This document shows, one piece after another, positions 5,703 through 12,781 of a DNA stretch of 20,381 nt; the first letter of the stretch is position 1, and every line of letters begins with the position of its first letter. This stretch comes from Candidatus Nomurabacteria bacterium. Lineage in GTDB: Bacteria; Patescibacteriota; Minisyncoccia; Phycocordibacterales; SBAW01. The translations under genes were made by a program, and so were the position numbers. Location of the stretch: contig CALREG010000009.1 of assembly GCA_943355135.1 (NCBI GenBank), forward strand, positions 1 to 20,381. Reading direction: 5' to 3'. A model generated the notes under the pieces. It was not told where the DNA came from and made no database searches. It saw only the letters and a program-made list of their open reading frames with translations.

Positions 5703-5773
5703 CCCGTTAGAGATACCACTTGCTCTGTAAGTTTGCAAATATGAAAAACTAATTCTCTAACGGGATTCATCAT
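5699..5773 (-). CDS. 24-codon small ORF between infB and rbfA (possible leader peptide)
   Basis: It starts one base past the infB stop (ATG ATG pair at 5773-5768), has no internal stop, and ends in a TGA that overlaps the rbfA ATG as ATGA. The product begins MMNPVRELVFH and ends VVSLTG. It spans exactly the infB-rbfA gap and both arms of the inverted repeat. Its likely value is to carry ribosomes from infB to rbfA and open the hairpin. There is no evidence of a conserved peptide, so it may only be chance open frame. Confidence 0.35.
   Translation of the reverse strand: MMNPVRELVFHICKLTEQVVSLTG
5701..5766 (-). promoter_or_regulatory. 13-bp inverted repeat enclosing the rbfA start (hairpin)
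   Basis: Bases 5754-5766 and 5701-5713 are perfect 13-base complements (ATCCCGTTAGAGA / TCTCTAACGGGAT) separated by 40 bases. In the mRNA the 3' arm contains the GGG and the first two bases of the rbfA ATG, so a folded stem would hide the start. Confidence 0.7.
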
Positions 5774-5774
5774 A

Positions 5775-7328
5775 TTATTTTAGTTCTACCGAAAAGGCTT
5801 CCAGTTTGTCTCCAGCAGCGGGTAGTGACTGTGTTTTGAGCATCGTACCGAACTCGAGCCCTGCCTCCACCTCCTTTACATCCTTTTTGCCGGTTTGGAG
5901 GCTGCTGATGGTGCCGCGGCCGATCTCCAAATCGCGACGCATAATCTTGACCTCTTGATGGAGCTTGAGCGAGCCGTCCTCGACGCGACCGCCGATGACG
6001 ACGCGGCCCTGCTGTCCGCTAAAGAATTTGAGCACCTTGGCCGAGCCGACAATGACCTCGGTCTGCAAACGAGGGCGGCGCTTCGCCAACTCTTCGGCCA
6101 AAAATTCGGCGAGCTTATAAATTATTTCAAACGTCGCAATCTGTACGCCCAAACGCTCGGCCACCTCGCGTGCCTCCTTTTCTACCTTTACATTAAAACC
6201 GAGGATAATACCCGGTGTTTTGCCACCGCCGACCAGCTTGACGTCGTTTTCAGAAATCGTACCGACCGAGCGCAACACAATGCGCACCTCCAGCCGATTG
6301 TCGGCCGGAATTTTGTTGAGCTCGTGCGCCACCGCCTCGCCGGTACCGGCAAAGTCGGTCTTGATGATGATGGGAAGCACTACTTTTATCATTTCTTCAA
6401 CCGACTCGGTAGGAGCCGCGTCCACACCCTGGAGCGAGGGTTTGACTGGGCCTGGTACCCCGGAGCGCCCGAGTGCAGGGGTGTGGGTGCGGCTCATCTC
6501 TTCTGCCTCTTTTTTAGAATCAACCGTTACAAAACGCGTGCCAACACTGGGTAGGGAAGAGAATCCAATGATGCGCACGGGGCTGCCCGCGTGTGCCTCT
6601 TTAATCGGCTTGCCGACAAAGTTCTCCATAATGCGCACGGGGGCAAAGCCTGCCCCTGCAACGACAAACTGTCCGCTCTTGATATGGCCGTCGCGGACAA
6701 TGAGCGTTGCTGTGGCACCACGCTTAGAGTCTACATGTGCCTCTATCACCAGCCCTTCGCCAGCCTTGTTAGGCTCGGACGCAAGGCCTTTAAGTTCTGC
6801 AGCAAGCAGTATCAAATCGAGGAGTTCGGGGATGCCCTCGCCGCTCTTACTGGATATCCCGACCCACGGTACATCGCCACCAAGCCCTTCCAAAAATATG
6901 CCGTGCTCAAGGAGCGACATTTTTGCCTTTTCGATATTGCTCGCAGGCTTATCGATTTTGGTGAGCGCCACAATGTAGGGGAGTCCAACCTCGGTAATAA
7001 GTTTGAGTGCCTCTACGGTCTGCGGTTTGGCGCCCTCTTCGCTCGAGACAATCAGTATTGCAACATCAGCAGCTTCTAGCCCGCGTGCGCGCATCGCAGA
7101 AAACGCCTCGTGGCCGGGCGTGTCGAGGAAGGTTATTTTGTGCTCACCGGTCGAATTTTTGTGCACGGCCTCATACGCAGATAGGTGCTGCGTAATGCCG
7201 CCCGCCTCGCCTTCAACCACGTTTGTTTTGCGAATGTAGTCGAGCAGGGTCGATTTGCCGTGGTCGATGTGTCCCACGATTGCGACTATAGGCGGCCGTT
7301 CGGCCGTTGTGGCGATATTGTTAGTCAT
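5775..7328 (-). CDS. infB: Translation initiation factor IF-2 (short form)
   Basis: 517 aa, containing only the conserved G-domain and C-terminal domains; the long N-terminal region of E. coli IF-2 is absent. It delivers fMet-tRNA to the 30S subunit and promotes subunit joining with GTP hydrolysis. Motifs: G1 GHIDHGKST (19-27), G2 GEAGGITQHLSAY with Thr46, G3 DTPGHE (69-74; the His is the catalytic residue), G4 TKID (123-126) and G5 SSKSGEGI (159-166). The C-terminal part has the second beta-barrel and the fMet-binding C2 domain (VVIGGRVEDGSLK, RRDLEIGRGTISSLQ). G4 is normally NKID, so the Asn that reads guanine is Thr here, and G1 has ST where HGKTS is usual. It starts 4 bases after the DUF4446 stop and is followed by rbfA, one translation operon. 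Confidence 0.95.
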   Translation of the reverse strand: MTNNIATTAERPPIVAIVGHIDHGKSTLLDYIRKTNVVEGEAGGITQHLSAYEAVHKNSTGEHKITFLDTPGHEAFSAMRARGLEAADVAILIVSSEEGAKPQTVEALKLITEVGLPYIVALTKIDKPASNIEKAKMSLLEHGIFLEGLGGDVPWVGISSKSGEGIPELLDLILLAAELKGLASEPNKAGEGLVIEAHVDSKRGATATLIVRDGHIKSGQFVVAGAGFAPVRIMENFVGKPIKEAHAGSPVRIIGFSSLPSVGTRFVTVDSKKEAEEMSRTHTPALGRSGVPGPVKPSLQGVDAAPTESVEEMIKVVLPIIIKTDFAGTGEAVAHELNKIPADNRLEVRIVLRSVGTISENDVKLVGGGKTPGIILGFNVKVEKEAREVAERLGVQIATFEIIYKLAEFLAEELAKRRPRLQTEVIVGSAKVLKFFSGQQGRVVIGGRVEDGSLKLHQEVKIMRRDLEIGRGTISSLQTGKKDVKEVEAGLEFGTMLKTQSLPAAGDKLEAFSVELK

Positions 7329-7332
7329 AGAA

Positions 7333-7827
7333 TTACTTTTTGTTCTGCGCGACAGAGGCCTTGGCCTTCGCGATGGCTTCCTGCTCCTCCCCGCTCAGTT
7401 CAAATGAAGAAGCGCCGTTTTCTACCGGCTTGGCATAGACGCCAACTCGGTCGCGCGCGTAGAGAGTCGACAATACCACGCCGTTGCCCCGCTCGTCTAG
7501 GAAGGCACAGGAGAAGCTCTGGTTGCCACCTTGGCCGCTGACAAACGGATTAAAGCGCACCATACCGACTCCTTGTATGCTGCCGCGCAGGCGCGCTTCG
7601 GCGTGTTTGAGATATTTTTCCAACTCGGTGCGGAACTGCTTGGTGTCTTTGCTGTCGCGCAAGAGGATAGCGATAGACTCCTCGATGGATCCATTTTTGC
7701 CGAGTGCGAGGCGCTTGAGGCGCATAGTGAGGGTTATCGCGTAGCCAACAGAAATAAGCGAGAGGGCAAGCGCCCCGAGCGCGATGTAGGGGATGAAGGG
7801 TTCCAGTTGAGCGATGGCTGCAGGCAT
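7333..7827 (-). CDS. DUF4446 family membrane-anchored protein
   Basis: 164 aa. One N-terminal membrane helix (about residues 11-33) is followed by a cytoplasmic helix region (LKRLALGKNGSIEESIAILLRD) and the characteristic DUF4446 core: 'SIQGVGMVRFNPF', 'GGNQSFSCAFLDERGNGVVLSTLYARD' and 'VYAKPVENGASSFELSGEEQEAI'. The family is widespread in Firmicutes and candidate phyla; its function is unknown. It is the first gene of the infB-rbfA operon. The ATG at 7827 is 8 bases from the end of a TATACT -10 box and has no Shine-Dalgarno, so the mRNA is predicted to be leaderless. It is divergent from the desulfurase gene. Confidence 0.85.
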   Translation of the reverse strand: MPAAIAQLEPFIPYIALGALALSLISVGYAITLTMRLKRLALGKNGSIEESIAILLRDSKDTKQFRTELEKYLKHAEARLRGSIQGVGMVRFNPFVSGQGGNQSFSCAFLDERGNGVVLSTLYARDRVGVYAKPVENGASSFELSGEEQEAIAKAKASVAQNKK

Positions 7828-7834
7828 AAAAAAC

Positions 7835-7878
7835 AGTATACCCCATGAGATGTTTTGAATTATCTCACGGGGTATACT
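7835..7878. promoter_or_regulatory. Palindromic divergent promoter between DUF4446/infB operon and desulfurase
   Basis: Arms 7835-7851 and 7862-7878 are 17-base inverted repeats with one mismatch (16 of 17), spaced by 10 bases. Each arm ends outward in TATACT, and each TATACT ends 7 bases before the ATG it serves (7886 on +, 7827 on -). The two promoters are thus mirror images, and the predicted transcripts start one base before each ATG. No good -35 is seen on either side. The palindrome itself could be a dimeric regulator's operator. Confidence 0.7.
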
Positions 7879-7885
7879 CTACTGT

Positions 7886-9082
7886 ATGTTTGGGAAAAAA
7901 CGAGTGTACGCCGATGCTGCAGCTGCAACACCGCTTTCTAAACGCTCAACTGATGAGTTGGTGCGGCTCCTTAGTAATTATGGCAACGCCGGTGCGCTCC
8001 ACTATGAAGGAGTGGAAGCAAAAAAAGAGTTGGAGATAGCGCGCAAATCAATAGCCGAATCTATAGGTGCGCATAGCGACGAGATTATTTTTGTAGCGAG
8101 TGGCACCGAGGGCAACAACCTTGCTATCCAAGGTACCGTGCGGCACTTACTGCACGAGCACGGCGAGCTTAATGCTATTACGTGCGCGGTTGAGCACCAG
8201 TCGATCCTCGAGCCGCTCCGAGCGCTCGAGCGCGAAGGTTTGTATACGACTGAATTGCCAGTTGATACCGAGGGTGTGGTGTCGCCGAAGGCGCTCGCCG
8301 AGGCGGTCAACGAGGAAACGGTTTTTGTAACCATCCAGCTGGTCAACAGCGAGGTGGGCACGATTGAGCCGGTGCGCGAGATTGAAAAAGAGCTTCGCCG
8401 CATCCGTGCTGCGCGCAAAGAGGGAGGCAACCCGCTGCCGCTCTACTTCCACACCGATGCGGCACAAGCGCCCCTGTGGGTAAATGTAAACGTCGAAAAG
8501 CTCGGTGTCGACTTGATGACCCTCGATGCACAGAAGGTGCTTGGCCCCAAAGGCATCGGCGCACTATATATACGCCGCGACACGCCGATTGAACCTATTT
8601 TATGGGGTGGCAAGCAAGAGCAGGGCTTGCGCGGCGGGACAGAAAATGTGCCGCAGGCAGGAGCTTTTGCGGTGGCGCTCGCTGATGCAAAGACTGGTGT
8701 GGATGAGCGCGCGGCAAAGACTGCTGAGATACGTGATTACTGTTGGATAGAAATTAAACGCCTGATTCCTGACGCGGTACTCAATGGTCCGGAGCTTGCG
8801 AGCGGTAATCGTGTTGCAAATAGTCTCAACGTTTCTGTTCCAAAGCTGGAAGCCGAGATGGCCGTCATTTCACTCGACGCTCTTGGGGTGTCTACCTCGA
8901 CCCGCAGTGCCTGCAACATCGGCTCTAATGAGCCGAGCCACGTGATAAAAGCGCTCGGCGTCCCCAAAGAAATGGCGGGCACCGCCATCCGCCTGACCCT
9001 GCTCCCCGACGCGTCTATGTCCGATGCCAAGCGTATCGCCGAGGCGCTCAAAGAAACTGCCGACCGCTACCGCAAAACCTAA
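7886..9082 (+). CDS. Cysteine desulfurase (NifS/IscS-like, class V aminotransferase fold)
   Basis: 398 aa, the usual length. PLP enzymes of this family take sulfur from cysteine for tRNA thiolation or Fe-S assembly. Visible features: YADAAAATPL (8-17, replacing the usual YLDNAATTP), FVASGTEGNNLAI (69-81, the PLP phosphate region), VEHQSIL with His104, NSEVGTIEPV, HTDAAQA with Asp191, DAQKVLGPKGIGALYI with the Schiff-base Lys217 (the preceding His of the family is Gln here), LRGGTENV (248-255) and RSACNIG with the likely persulfide Cys343. Catalytic Lys and Cys are both present, so an active desulfurase is likely. No scaffold gene lies next to it, which favours a tRNA-thiolation role, but that is inference. 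The ATG sits 8 bases past TATACT with no Shine-Dalgarno. Confidence 0.85.
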   Translation: MFGKKRVYADAAAATPLSKRSTDELVRLLSNYGNAGALHYEGVEAKKELEIARKSIAESIGAHSDEIIFVASGTEGNNLAIQGTVRHLLHEHGELNAITCAVEHQSILEPLRALEREGLYTTELPVDTEGVVSPKALAEAVNEETVFVTIQLVNSEVGTIEPVREIEKELRRIRAARKEGGNPLPLYFHTDAAQAPLWVNVNVEKLGVDLMTLDAQKVLGPKGIGALYIRRDTPIEPILWGGKQEQGLRGGTENVPQAGAFAVALADAKTGVDERAAKTAEIRDYCWIEIKRLIPDAVLNGPELASGNRVANSLNVSVPKLEAEMAVISLDALGVSTSTRSACNIGSNEPSHVIKALGVPKEMAGTAIRLTLLPDASMSDAKRIAEALKETADRYRKT

Positions 9083-9090
9083 ATTTTTGT

Positions 9091-9106
9091 TATATTGTGA
9101 GAACGA
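9091..9106 (+). promoter_or_regulatory. -10 box before the trypsin-like gene
   Basis: TATATT at 9091-9096 places a start near 9103, three bases before the ATG at 9106. It favours ATG 9106 over the GTG at 9097, which would lie upstream of the transcript start. Confidence 0.45.
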
Positions 9107-9885
9107 TGGACATCGAGCATCTCACTAAACACCAGATCATACTGCTAACACTTTTAGTGAGCTTTGTGACGTCTATTGCGACCGGCATCGTGACCGTCTC
9201 TTTGATGGATCAGGCGCCACCGTCGGTGACCCGCACTATCAACCAGATAGTCGAACGTACGGTAGAAAAAGTGGTTCCTCAAATAATCATGCAGCCCGCA
9301 TCGCAAGGTGCCGCGGTCGTAACCAAAGAGACCACGGTGGTAGTTAAAGATGATGACCTGGTAGCGCAATCGATAGGCAAGGTCCAAAAGGGGATAGTCC
9401 GTCTGGTGAGTCTCAATGACCGCGACACATTGCTTGCCCGCGGAGTAGTGTTGGATGCCAAAGGCGTAGTCATCTCCGATCGCGGCTCGCTCGAGCCTAT
9501 GGGCACGGTCAACTTTGAGGCGATACTCCCCGACGGCAGTCGCGTCGCGGCAGTGATGCGCATTCCGGTCGGCACAACGACCATTGCCATCCTCGACTTG
9601 CAAATGGCGAGCTCTTCAGGAAAGATTGCGGCAGTGCCTGTAGCCGACGCTAGTAAGCTCCACCTAGGTCAGAGCGTCATCCGTATCGGAGGTGCAGGTT
9701 CAGACACCGTCGGGACTGGCGTGATAGCCAAACTCCCCGACACCCACTCCACACTCATACAAGCTAGCGTAGTCTCAACTACCCCCGGCTCGATCCTCAT
9801 TACTTCGTTCGGAGAGTTAATAGGTATCATCACTTCCGACTCCGCAGTCGTCGGCGCAGACTTCTACACCACCCTCAGCCCGTAA
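9106..9885 (+). CDS. Membrane-anchored trypsin-like (HtrA-fold) protein, catalytically dead
   Basis: 259 aa from ATG 9106. One TM helix (about residues 10-33) is followed by a heptad-like stretch (TRTINQIVERTVEKVV) and a beta-rich domain. That domain keeps the landmarks of HtrA proteases: 'ARGVVLDAKGVVISDRG' (as in 'GSG.v.d..G.vvT..H') and the closing 'TTPGSILITSFGELIGIIT' (as in 'GNSGGPL....G.vvGi.t'). The catalytic His is missing after VIS, and the GNSGGPL serine motif reads TTPGSIL. The protease triad is therefore lost and the protein probably acts as a binding or sensor domain outside the membrane. It lies 12 bases upstream of the ClpB gene, so both are likely on one mRNA, which suggests a shared stress role. 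The fold call is by pattern and moderate. Confidence 0.6.
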   Translation: MDIEHLTKHQIILLTLLVSFVTSIATGIVTVSLMDQAPPSVTRTINQIVERTVEKVVPQIIMQPASQGAAVVTKETTVVVKDDDLVAQSIGKVQKGIVRLVSLNDRDTLLARGVVLDAKGVVISDRGSLEPMGTVNFEAILPDGSRVAAVMRIPVGTTTIAILDLQMASSSGKIAAVPVADASKLHLGQSVIRIGGAGSDTVGTGVIAKLPDTHSTLIQASVVSTTPGSILITSFGELIGIITSDSAVVGADFYTTLSP

Positions 9886-9897
9886 CCACAAAAAATT

Positions 9898-12606
9898 ATG
9901 CCTCCATTCAACCACTTCACTACAAAAGCAAAAGAAGCAGTCCGGCGCGCTCACGAGCTCGCCGTTGAGCGGGGTCAAAATCAGGTAAGCCCGCTCCACC
10001 TGCTCGGCGCACTCCTCTTGCAAGAGGAGAGCCTTGTTGCGTCTGCCCTTGAGCGTTTGGAGGTTGACCTCACCCTGCTTACCGACACGGCGTTGGAGAG
10101 TTTGGAGAGTGCACAAGGCGGCTCGGTCTTAAGCCCAAGCTACCAGCTGTATTTGACCCCCGAACTGGTGCAGGCGCTTGAGCGCTCGGCAAAAGTTGCG
10201 ACCGAAATGCACGATGAGTTTGTTTCGACCGAACATCTTTTTATAGCCATCATCGATATCCCCGGCGCCGCTCGCGACTTGCTTGCACGCTTCCGCATTA
10301 GTCGCGAGGCCGTGATGCGCGCTCTGCAAGAAATCCGCACGCAGAAGTCGGCTCCTGCCGCCGAGCCTAAAAAGTTTCGCGCGCTGCTCAAATACACGCG
10401 CTCGCTCACCAAAGCCGCGCTTGAAAACAAACTCGACCCAGTCATCGGTCGTGACGAAGAGATCCAGCGCGTCATCCAAATACTCTCGCGTCGCACCAAA
10501 AACAATCCGATATTGATCGGCGAGGCCGGCGTGGGCAAGACGGCGATTGCCGAAGGGTTGGCACAGCGCATTGCGACCGGCGATTGCCCCGAGTCTTTGC
10601 GCGACAAAGATTTGGTGTCGCTCGACCTCGGAAGCCTTATTGCGGGCACCAAGTACCGTGGCGAATTTGAGGAGCGCCTTAAAGCGATTATGAAAGAGAT
10701 TGAGCGCTCGGAGGGCAAGGTTATTCTTTTTATAGACGAAATCCACACCATGATAGGTGCGGGCGCCGCCGAGGGTGCCATGGATGCCAGCAACATGCTC
10801 AAGCCTGCGTTGGCGCGTGGCGATCTGCATGTCATCGGTGCCACGACCCTGCGCGAGTATCAAAAGCACATCGAACGCGACCCAGCATTTCAGCGACGCT
10901 TCCAGCCGGTGTATGTGATGGAGCCTGCTATTGATGACGCCATCGCAATTTTGCGTGGACTCAAAGAGAAGTACGAGCTCTTCCACGGCGTGCACATTAC
11001 CGACGACTCGCTCGTGGCAGCAGTAGAACTTTCCTCGCGCTACATTCCAGATCGCTTCCTCCCTGACAAAGCAATCGACCTTATCGACGAGGCGGCTTCG
11101 TCATTGCGTATTTCTTTGGAGAACAAGCCCCCGGTGCTCGAAGATGCGCACCGCAAAATTATGCGCCTTGAGGTAGAAAAGGAGGCCTTGCGCAAAGAGG
11201 CCGAGGCCGACACCAACGAAGGTAGCAAAAAGTCGCCGAAAGCACGCGTCAAAGTGATAGAAAAAGATATCGCCGACCTGCGTGAGCAGACCGGCGAGAT
11301 AGAAAGTCGCTGGAAGAACGAAAAGCAGGTACTTTCCGACATTAAGGCGATTAAAAAAGAGCTCGAGAGTTTGCGTATCGAGGCCGATGCCGCCGAATCG
11401 GCGGTGGACCTCTCGCGCGCGGCCGAAATCCGCTACGGCGAAATTCCCAGCCTTGAGCGCGAGTTGGAGCAGAAGCAAAAGCGCCTCAAAAAACTACAAT
11501 CAACACGCCGCATACTCAAAGAAGAAATAACCGAAAGCGATATCGCCGCCATTGTCGCCAAGTGGACCGGTATTCCGGTGTCGCGCATGCTCGAGGAGGA
11601 GGCCGAGCGACTCAATCGTATCGAGGCCGACTTACAAGCACGGGTGGTGGGTCAGACTGAGGCTGTGCAAAAAGTCGCCGACGCGGTCAAACGCTCGCGC
11701 GCCGGCATCGCCGACCCAAATCGCCCGATTGCATCCTTTATGTTCCTCGGGCCCACCGGCGTGGGCAAGACTGAGCTGACCAAAGCATTGGCCGAGTTTA
11801 TGTTCGACGACGAAAAGGCGCTCATCCGTGTCGACATGTCCGAGTATATGGAGAAGCACTCGGTGTCTAAAATCATTGGCGCACCCCCAGGCTATGTTGG
11901 GCACGAAGAGGGTGGGGCATTGACCGAACTGGTGCGCCATCGCCCATACGCCGTGCTCCTCTTCGACGAAATAGAAAAAGCGCACCCGGAGGTCTTCAAT
12001 ATCCTCCTGCAGGTGCTTGATGCCGGCTCACTGACGGATGCTAAAGGGCGCAAGGTCAACTTCCGCAACACCATCATCATCATGACCAGCAACATTGGTG
12101 CGCAATACATCGACAAGATGGAGCAGCTTGGATTTGCCACGCGCGGTAGCAGCGATGCTCAGAACTATGTGATGGCGAAGGAAAAGGTGGAGCAGTCGCT
12201 CAAAGACTACTTCCGCCCTGAGTTCCTCAACCGCATCGACGAAACTATCATCTTCAACATCCTCTCGCCAGAGGCGGTCAAAGATATTGTCGGCATACAG
12301 GTCAAGGAGGTGGTGGAACGCCTCAATCAAAAAGATATTACGCTCACGATTCTGCCATCGGTGTACGAATACTTGTCTAAAGAGGGCTACAACCCGCACT
12401 ATGGCGCGCGCCCACTGCGCCGCCTGATACAGGACAAAATATTGACCAAGGTGGCTTCGCTCATGGTTAGCAGGGGAGTACTTTCGGGTGGCACCGTTAC
12501 GGTTGATATGTCGCCGAAAGGAGAATTCGTATTTGACGTCAAAAAAGGTCCGAAGGGTCGGAGCGTCAAAGCCCCCGCAGAACTGAGTGCAGAAAAAGTA
12601 GCGTAA
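9898..12606 (+). CDS. clpB: ClpB-type AAA+ disaggregase with ClpC-like LGF loop
   Basis: 902 aa. A ring ATPase that threads aggregated proteins for refolding with DnaK. Domains: Clp N-domain repeats (about 1-150, FTTKAKEAVRRAHELA...), NBD1 with Walker A GEAGVGKT (208-215) and Walker B ILFIDEIH (276-283), a long coiled-coil M-domain (about 405-548) that marks ClpB over ClpC/ClpA, and NBD2 with WTGIPVSRM (556-564), Walker A GPTGVGKT (618-625), Walker B VLLFDEIE (686-693), pore loop GYVGHEEGG, and sensor-2 GARPLRR. Between the SNIGA segment and FRPEFLNRID there is an insert containing LGF (744-746), where E. coli ClpB has a shorter loop and ClpC/ClpA/ClpX carry the (V/I/L)G(F/L) ClpP-docking tripeptide. 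The C-terminus has a charged extension. It is cotranscribed with the inactive protease-like gene upstream. Confidence 0.93.
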   Translation: MPPFNHFTTKAKEAVRRAHELAVERGQNQVSPLHLLGALLLQEESLVASALERLEVDLTLLTDTALESLESAQGGSVLSPSYQLYLTPELVQALERSAKVATEMHDEFVSTEHLFIAIIDIPGAARDLLARFRISREAVMRALQEIRTQKSAPAAEPKKFRALLKYTRSLTKAALENKLDPVIGRDEEIQRVIQILSRRTKNNPILIGEAGVGKTAIAEGLAQRIATGDCPESLRDKDLVSLDLGSLIAGTKYRGEFEERLKAIMKEIERSEGKVILFIDEIHTMIGAGAAEGAMDASNMLKPALARGDLHVIGATTLREYQKHIERDPAFQRRFQPVYVMEPAIDDAIAILRGLKEKYELFHGVHITDDSLVAAVELSSRYIPDRFLPDKAIDLIDEAASSLRISLENKPPVLEDAHRKIMRLEVEKEALRKEAEADTNEGSKKSPKARVKVIEKDIADLREQTGEIESRWKNEKQVLSDIKAIKKELESLRIEADAAESAVDLSRAAEIRYGEIPSLERELEQKQKRLKKLQSTRRILKEEITESDIAAIVAKWTGIPVSRMLEEEAERLNRIEADLQARVVGQTEAVQKVADAVKRSRAGIADPNRPIASFMFLGPTGVGKTELTKALAEFMFDDEKALIRVDMSEYMEKHSVSKIIGAPPGYVGHEEGGALTELVRHRPYAVLLFDEIEKAHPEVFNILLQVLDAGSLTDAKGRKVNFRNTIIIMTSNIGAQYIDKMEQLGFATRGSSDAQNYVMAKEKVEQSLKDYFRPEFLNRIDETIIFNILSPEAVKDIVGIQVKEVVERLNQKDITLTILPSVYEYLSKEGYNPHYGARPLRRLIQDKILTKVASLMVSRGVLSGGTVTVDMSPKGEFVFDVKKGPKGRSVKAPAELSAEKVA

Positions 12607-12661
12607 ACTAGCAGAACCTTTCCAGTATCTCTTTTTTGGGGTATTTTAGAGAGGTTCTTAT
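12607..12661. promoter_or_regulatory. Spacer with probable tRNA-Tyr promoter
   Basis: GGTATTTTAG (12640-12649) lies about 12 bases upstream of the tRNA. The same ten bases, GGTATTTTAG, lie about 8 bases upstream of tRNA-Leu(CAA) (17723-17732), suggesting a shared -10 region. A 7-bp inverted repeat (12613-12619 and 12652-12658) could also fold after clpB. No clear T-tract terminator is seen. Confidence 0.4.
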
Positions 12662-12747
12662 GCGTCGGTGGTAGAGTGGTCAATTACAACAGGCTGTAAA
12701 CCTGTCGCCTTCGGGCTACGAAGGTTCGAATCCTTCCCGGCGCACCA
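12662..12747 (+). tRNA. tRNA-Tyr (anticodon GUA), CCA encoded
   Basis: Acceptor GCGTCGG/CCGGCGC (one T-G wobble), anticodon stem ACAGG/CCTGT with loop CTGTAAA (GTA), the long class II variable arm of bacterial Tyr tRNA, T-arm GAAGG TTCGAAT CCTTC, A73 and encoded CCA (12745-12747). A36 and A37 make it a MiaA substrate. Confidence 0.95.
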
Positions 12748-12768
12748 CTTGGTCTAAAAATTTGGGTG

Positions 12769-12781
12769 TATTATTAAGACA
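12769..12781 (+). promoter_or_regulatory. -10 box placing transcript start at the ATG of the pilin-amidase gene
   Basis: TATTAT (12769-12774) ends exactly 7 bases before A12781 of the ATG, so the predicted mRNA begins with AUG. No Shine-Dalgarno is present. The gap to the tRNA-Tyr CCA end is only 33 bases. Confidence 0.5.

Noticed and set aside
10129..10995. Long antisense ORF (288 codons) opposite the ClpB gene
   Set aside because: Lies entirely within clpB NBD1, whose motifs are intact; the antisense product has no recognisable features and arises from codon bias.
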